Origin: JAYZDP01 sp036337765
GTDB taxonomy: Bacteria; Acidobacteriota; Thermoanaerobaculia; Multivoradales; Multivoraceae
Length of the DNA stretch: 15,548 nucleotides
Direction of reading: 5' to 3'
NCBI GenBank assembly: GCA_036337765.1
Contig: JAYZDP010000015.1
Coordinates: 1-15,548, forward strand
Each line of letters begins with the position of its first letter. Position 1 is the first letter of the stretch. Positions 14,397-15,548 of this stretch are shown one piece after another. The translations under genes were made by a program, and so were the position numbers. A model generated the notes under the pieces. The model had not been told where the DNA came from. It was given only the letters and a program-made list of their open reading frames with translations, and did not search any database.

Positions 14397-14454
14397 GTAG
14401 GGGCGCTACAAACTCGACACGTCAGGAGTCATGACTACCGCGGCCCCCGCTCAC
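14381..14454 (-). terminator. 20-bp stem-loop across the dsbD stop codon
   Basis: GTGAGCGGGGGTCGTGGTAG (14381-14400) and CTACCGCGGCCCCCGCTCAC (14435-14454) pair over 20 positions around a 34-nt loop that contains the dsbD stop codon (14424-14422). In plus-strand RNA the two non-identical positions are U-G wobbles; in minus-strand RNA they are A-C mismatches. A transcription-stop role for dsbD is possible from its position, but no T-run follows. Confidence 0.45.
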
Positions 14455-15548
14455 CGCATCCAGGACGACTCTTTTGGTCAGGAGCTCAGGGAAGAGGAAG
14501 GGCTGTTTGCCGGGGCGGTAGAGCAGGTAGAAGGGGATCGAGTAGCGCCCGTGCTCAGCCAGGAGTGTCGCGATCTCTTCGTTGCGATTGGTCCAGTCGG
14601 CCCGCATCGGCACGACGCCGTGCTCCTCGAAGGCCGCGGCTATCTGCTCTGTCTCGAGCACCAATCGCTCGTTGGCCTTGCAGGTGAAGCACCAGTCGGC
14701 GGTCACGTCGACGAAGACCAGAGTTCCCTCGGTGGCGAGCGCCTCGGCGCGGCCGCGATCGAACTCGGTCCAGGGGATGATGCCGGCCGTCTCCACCGCG
14801 CCGGCGGTGGCGGGCGGAGCCCCGGCACTGAGGTAGAGCGTCGCTAGCACTGCGGCGACCACGGCAGCCTGCGCAGCGTGGCGTCGGCCCTTTCGCTGTG
14901 CGGTGTGCGTGGCCCAGACGGTCAGCGCCACGAGGAGAAGGCCCCCCTCGATGAAAGCGAGCCTTTCGGGTGCGACCTGGGAGGCGAGTACGTAGAGTAG
15001 CCAGACTGCGGCGCCCGACAACAGGAAGCCCATCACCACCTTGAGCTGGATCATCCACTCTCCCGGCTTGGGCAGCCAGGCGAGGCTGCGCGGGAAGGCG
15101 GCGAGAAGCAGGTAGGGCAGGGACATGCCGAGGCCGATGGCGGTGAAGGTCGCGAGGATGACAGCGCCGCTCTGGCTGAGCCCGAATCCGACCGCCGTGC
15201 CGAGGAACGGCGCCGAGCAGGGGGTCGCCATCAGGGTGGCGAACAGACCCGTGGCGAAGTGCCCGGCCACCCCCTCGCCGCCGTCGACGCTGCCGGCACG
15301 TGCGAGTGCCGCCGGCAGGGGGACCTCGAAGAGACCCCATAGATTGAGCGAGAAGAGCACCACTACCAGGGTGAGGAAGGTGACGAAGGTCGGGTTTTGG
15401 AACTGGACGCCCCAACCGATGAACTCGCCGGCGGCGCGCGCGCCGATCGCAAGCAATGCCAGGGCCCAGAACGAGGCGACGATGCCAGCCGCCGTCGCAA
15501 GACTGCCCGCGACCACCGCGCGGCGGCTCTGGCCCGCTTGCTGCAGGA
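14422..15548 (-). CDS. DsbD-type thiol:disulfide interchange protein (partial, N-terminus outside window)
   Basis: About 375 residues are visible, open through the right edge, so the N-terminus is missing. From an in-frame GTG at 15516, about eight hydrophobic segments form most of the DsbD/CcdA-like membrane domain. MATPCSAPFLGTAVGFGLSQ (97-116) carries one of the two membrane cysteines (Cys100); its partner would lie beyond the window. FIGWGVQFQNPTF (32-44) is also characteristic. After a final helix (about 215-232) comes a periplasmic thioredoxin-like domain: VFVDVTADWCFTCKANE (267-283) with active-site Cys276 and Cys279, and a probable cis-proline in YSIPFYLLY (325-333). Such proteins carry reducing power from cytoplasmic thioredoxin to periplasmic partners, for example for cytochrome c maturation or disulfide isomerases. 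The last ten codons (SGGRGSHDS) fall in the repeat shared with the cyclodeaminase gene start. Confidence 0.92.
   Translation of the reverse strand, partial: LQQAGQSRRAVVAGSLATAAGIVASFWALALLAIGARAAGEFIGWGVQFQNPTFVTFLTLVVVLFSLNLWGLFEVPLPAALARAGSVDGGEGVAGHFATGLFATLMATPCSAPFLGTAVGFGLSQSGAVILATFTAIGLGMSLPYLLLAAFPRSLAWLPKPGEWMIQLKVVMGFLLSGAAVWLLYVLASQVAPERLAFIEGGLLLVALTVWATHTAQRKGRRHAAQAAVVAAVLATLYLSAGAPPATAGAVETAGIIPWTEFDRGRAEALATEGTLVFVDVTADWCFTCKANERLVLETEQIAAAFEEHGVVPMRADWTNRNEEIATLLAEHGRYSIPFYLLYRPGKQPFLFPELLTKRVVLDAVSGGRGSHDS

Larger units (their letters stand above)
14100..14454. repeat. Intergenic cluster of four alternating GC-rich inverted-repeat copies (REP/BIME- or MITE-like)
   Basis: This spans the 302-nt gap between dsbD and the cyclodeaminase gene plus its coding edges. 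Motif GCGGGGGTCGTGGTAG occurs exactly at 14100-14115 (A) and 14385-14400 (B). Complementary copies lie at 14157-14168 (A', 12 bases exact) and 14435-14450 (B', two changes). The orientation alternates + - + -. The outer ends, 14100-14123 and 14427-14450, are a 24-bp inverted repeat with 22 matches, both containing the palindrome AGTCATGACT. A' and B extend inward as a longer imperfect inverted repeat. Apart from these arms, the central 14203-14352 shows no credible gene, tRNA or terminator; a lone TTGACT (14250-14255) lacks a -10 box. No target-site duplication is evident. Confidence 0.72.

Noticed and set aside
14431..14847. 138-codon plus-strand open frame starting MTTAAPA, like the cyclodeaminase N-terminus
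   Set aside because: The resemblance comes only from the inverted DNA repeat; the rest is antisense to the DsbD thioredoxin domain.

Overview
The window is a GC-rich bacterial chromosome segment made almost entirely of conserved housekeeping genes. The order ffh-rpsP-KH gene-rimM-trmD-rplS-rnhB is widespread in bacteria. Together with the MMPL exporter, a long acidic TPR protein and many starts lacking clear Shine-Dalgarno (SD) sequences, it suggests an Acidobacteriota-like or Myxococcota/Desulfobacterota-like lineage. This placement is inference from gene content, not a phylogenetic result.

Layout, plus strand (1-13154): the 3' end of alaS; a secreted lytic transglycosylase; pgsA (phosphatidylglycerophosphate synthase); an 859-residue MMPL/RND membrane protein; ffh, overlapping it by 8 nt. 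A probable promoter and leader hairpin then precede rpsP, followed by a KH-domain gene (khpA), rimM and trmD. A second promoter-like site and leader precede rplS and rnhB. After these come a 672-residue TPR protein, an unrecognised membrane-anchored protein with a calcium-loop motif, and rarA. Most genes abut or overlap, so they probably form a few long operons serving membrane lipid synthesis, protein targeting, ribosome and tRNA maturation, and replication maintenance.

Layout, minus strand (13151-15548): an ornithine cyclodeaminase/mu-crystallin family gene whose stop codon overlaps the rarA stop, and upstream of it a DsbD-type thiol:disulfide interchange gene that runs off the right edge.

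The least ordinary stretch is the ~300-nt gap between dsbD and the cyclodeaminase gene (14120-14421) with its flanks. It carries four alternating copies of a GC-rich motif (GCGGGGGTCGTGGTAG or its complement). These make a 24-bp inverted repeat at the ends, a 20-bp hairpin across the dsbD stop codon, a 12-bp hairpin around the cyclodeaminase start codon, and a ~41-bp imperfect inverted repeat between them. It resembles a REP/BIME or MITE-like element, or a pair of competing RNA hairpins, and I cannot assign it to a named family. No tRNA, rRNA, CRISPR array, transposase or phage gene was seen.
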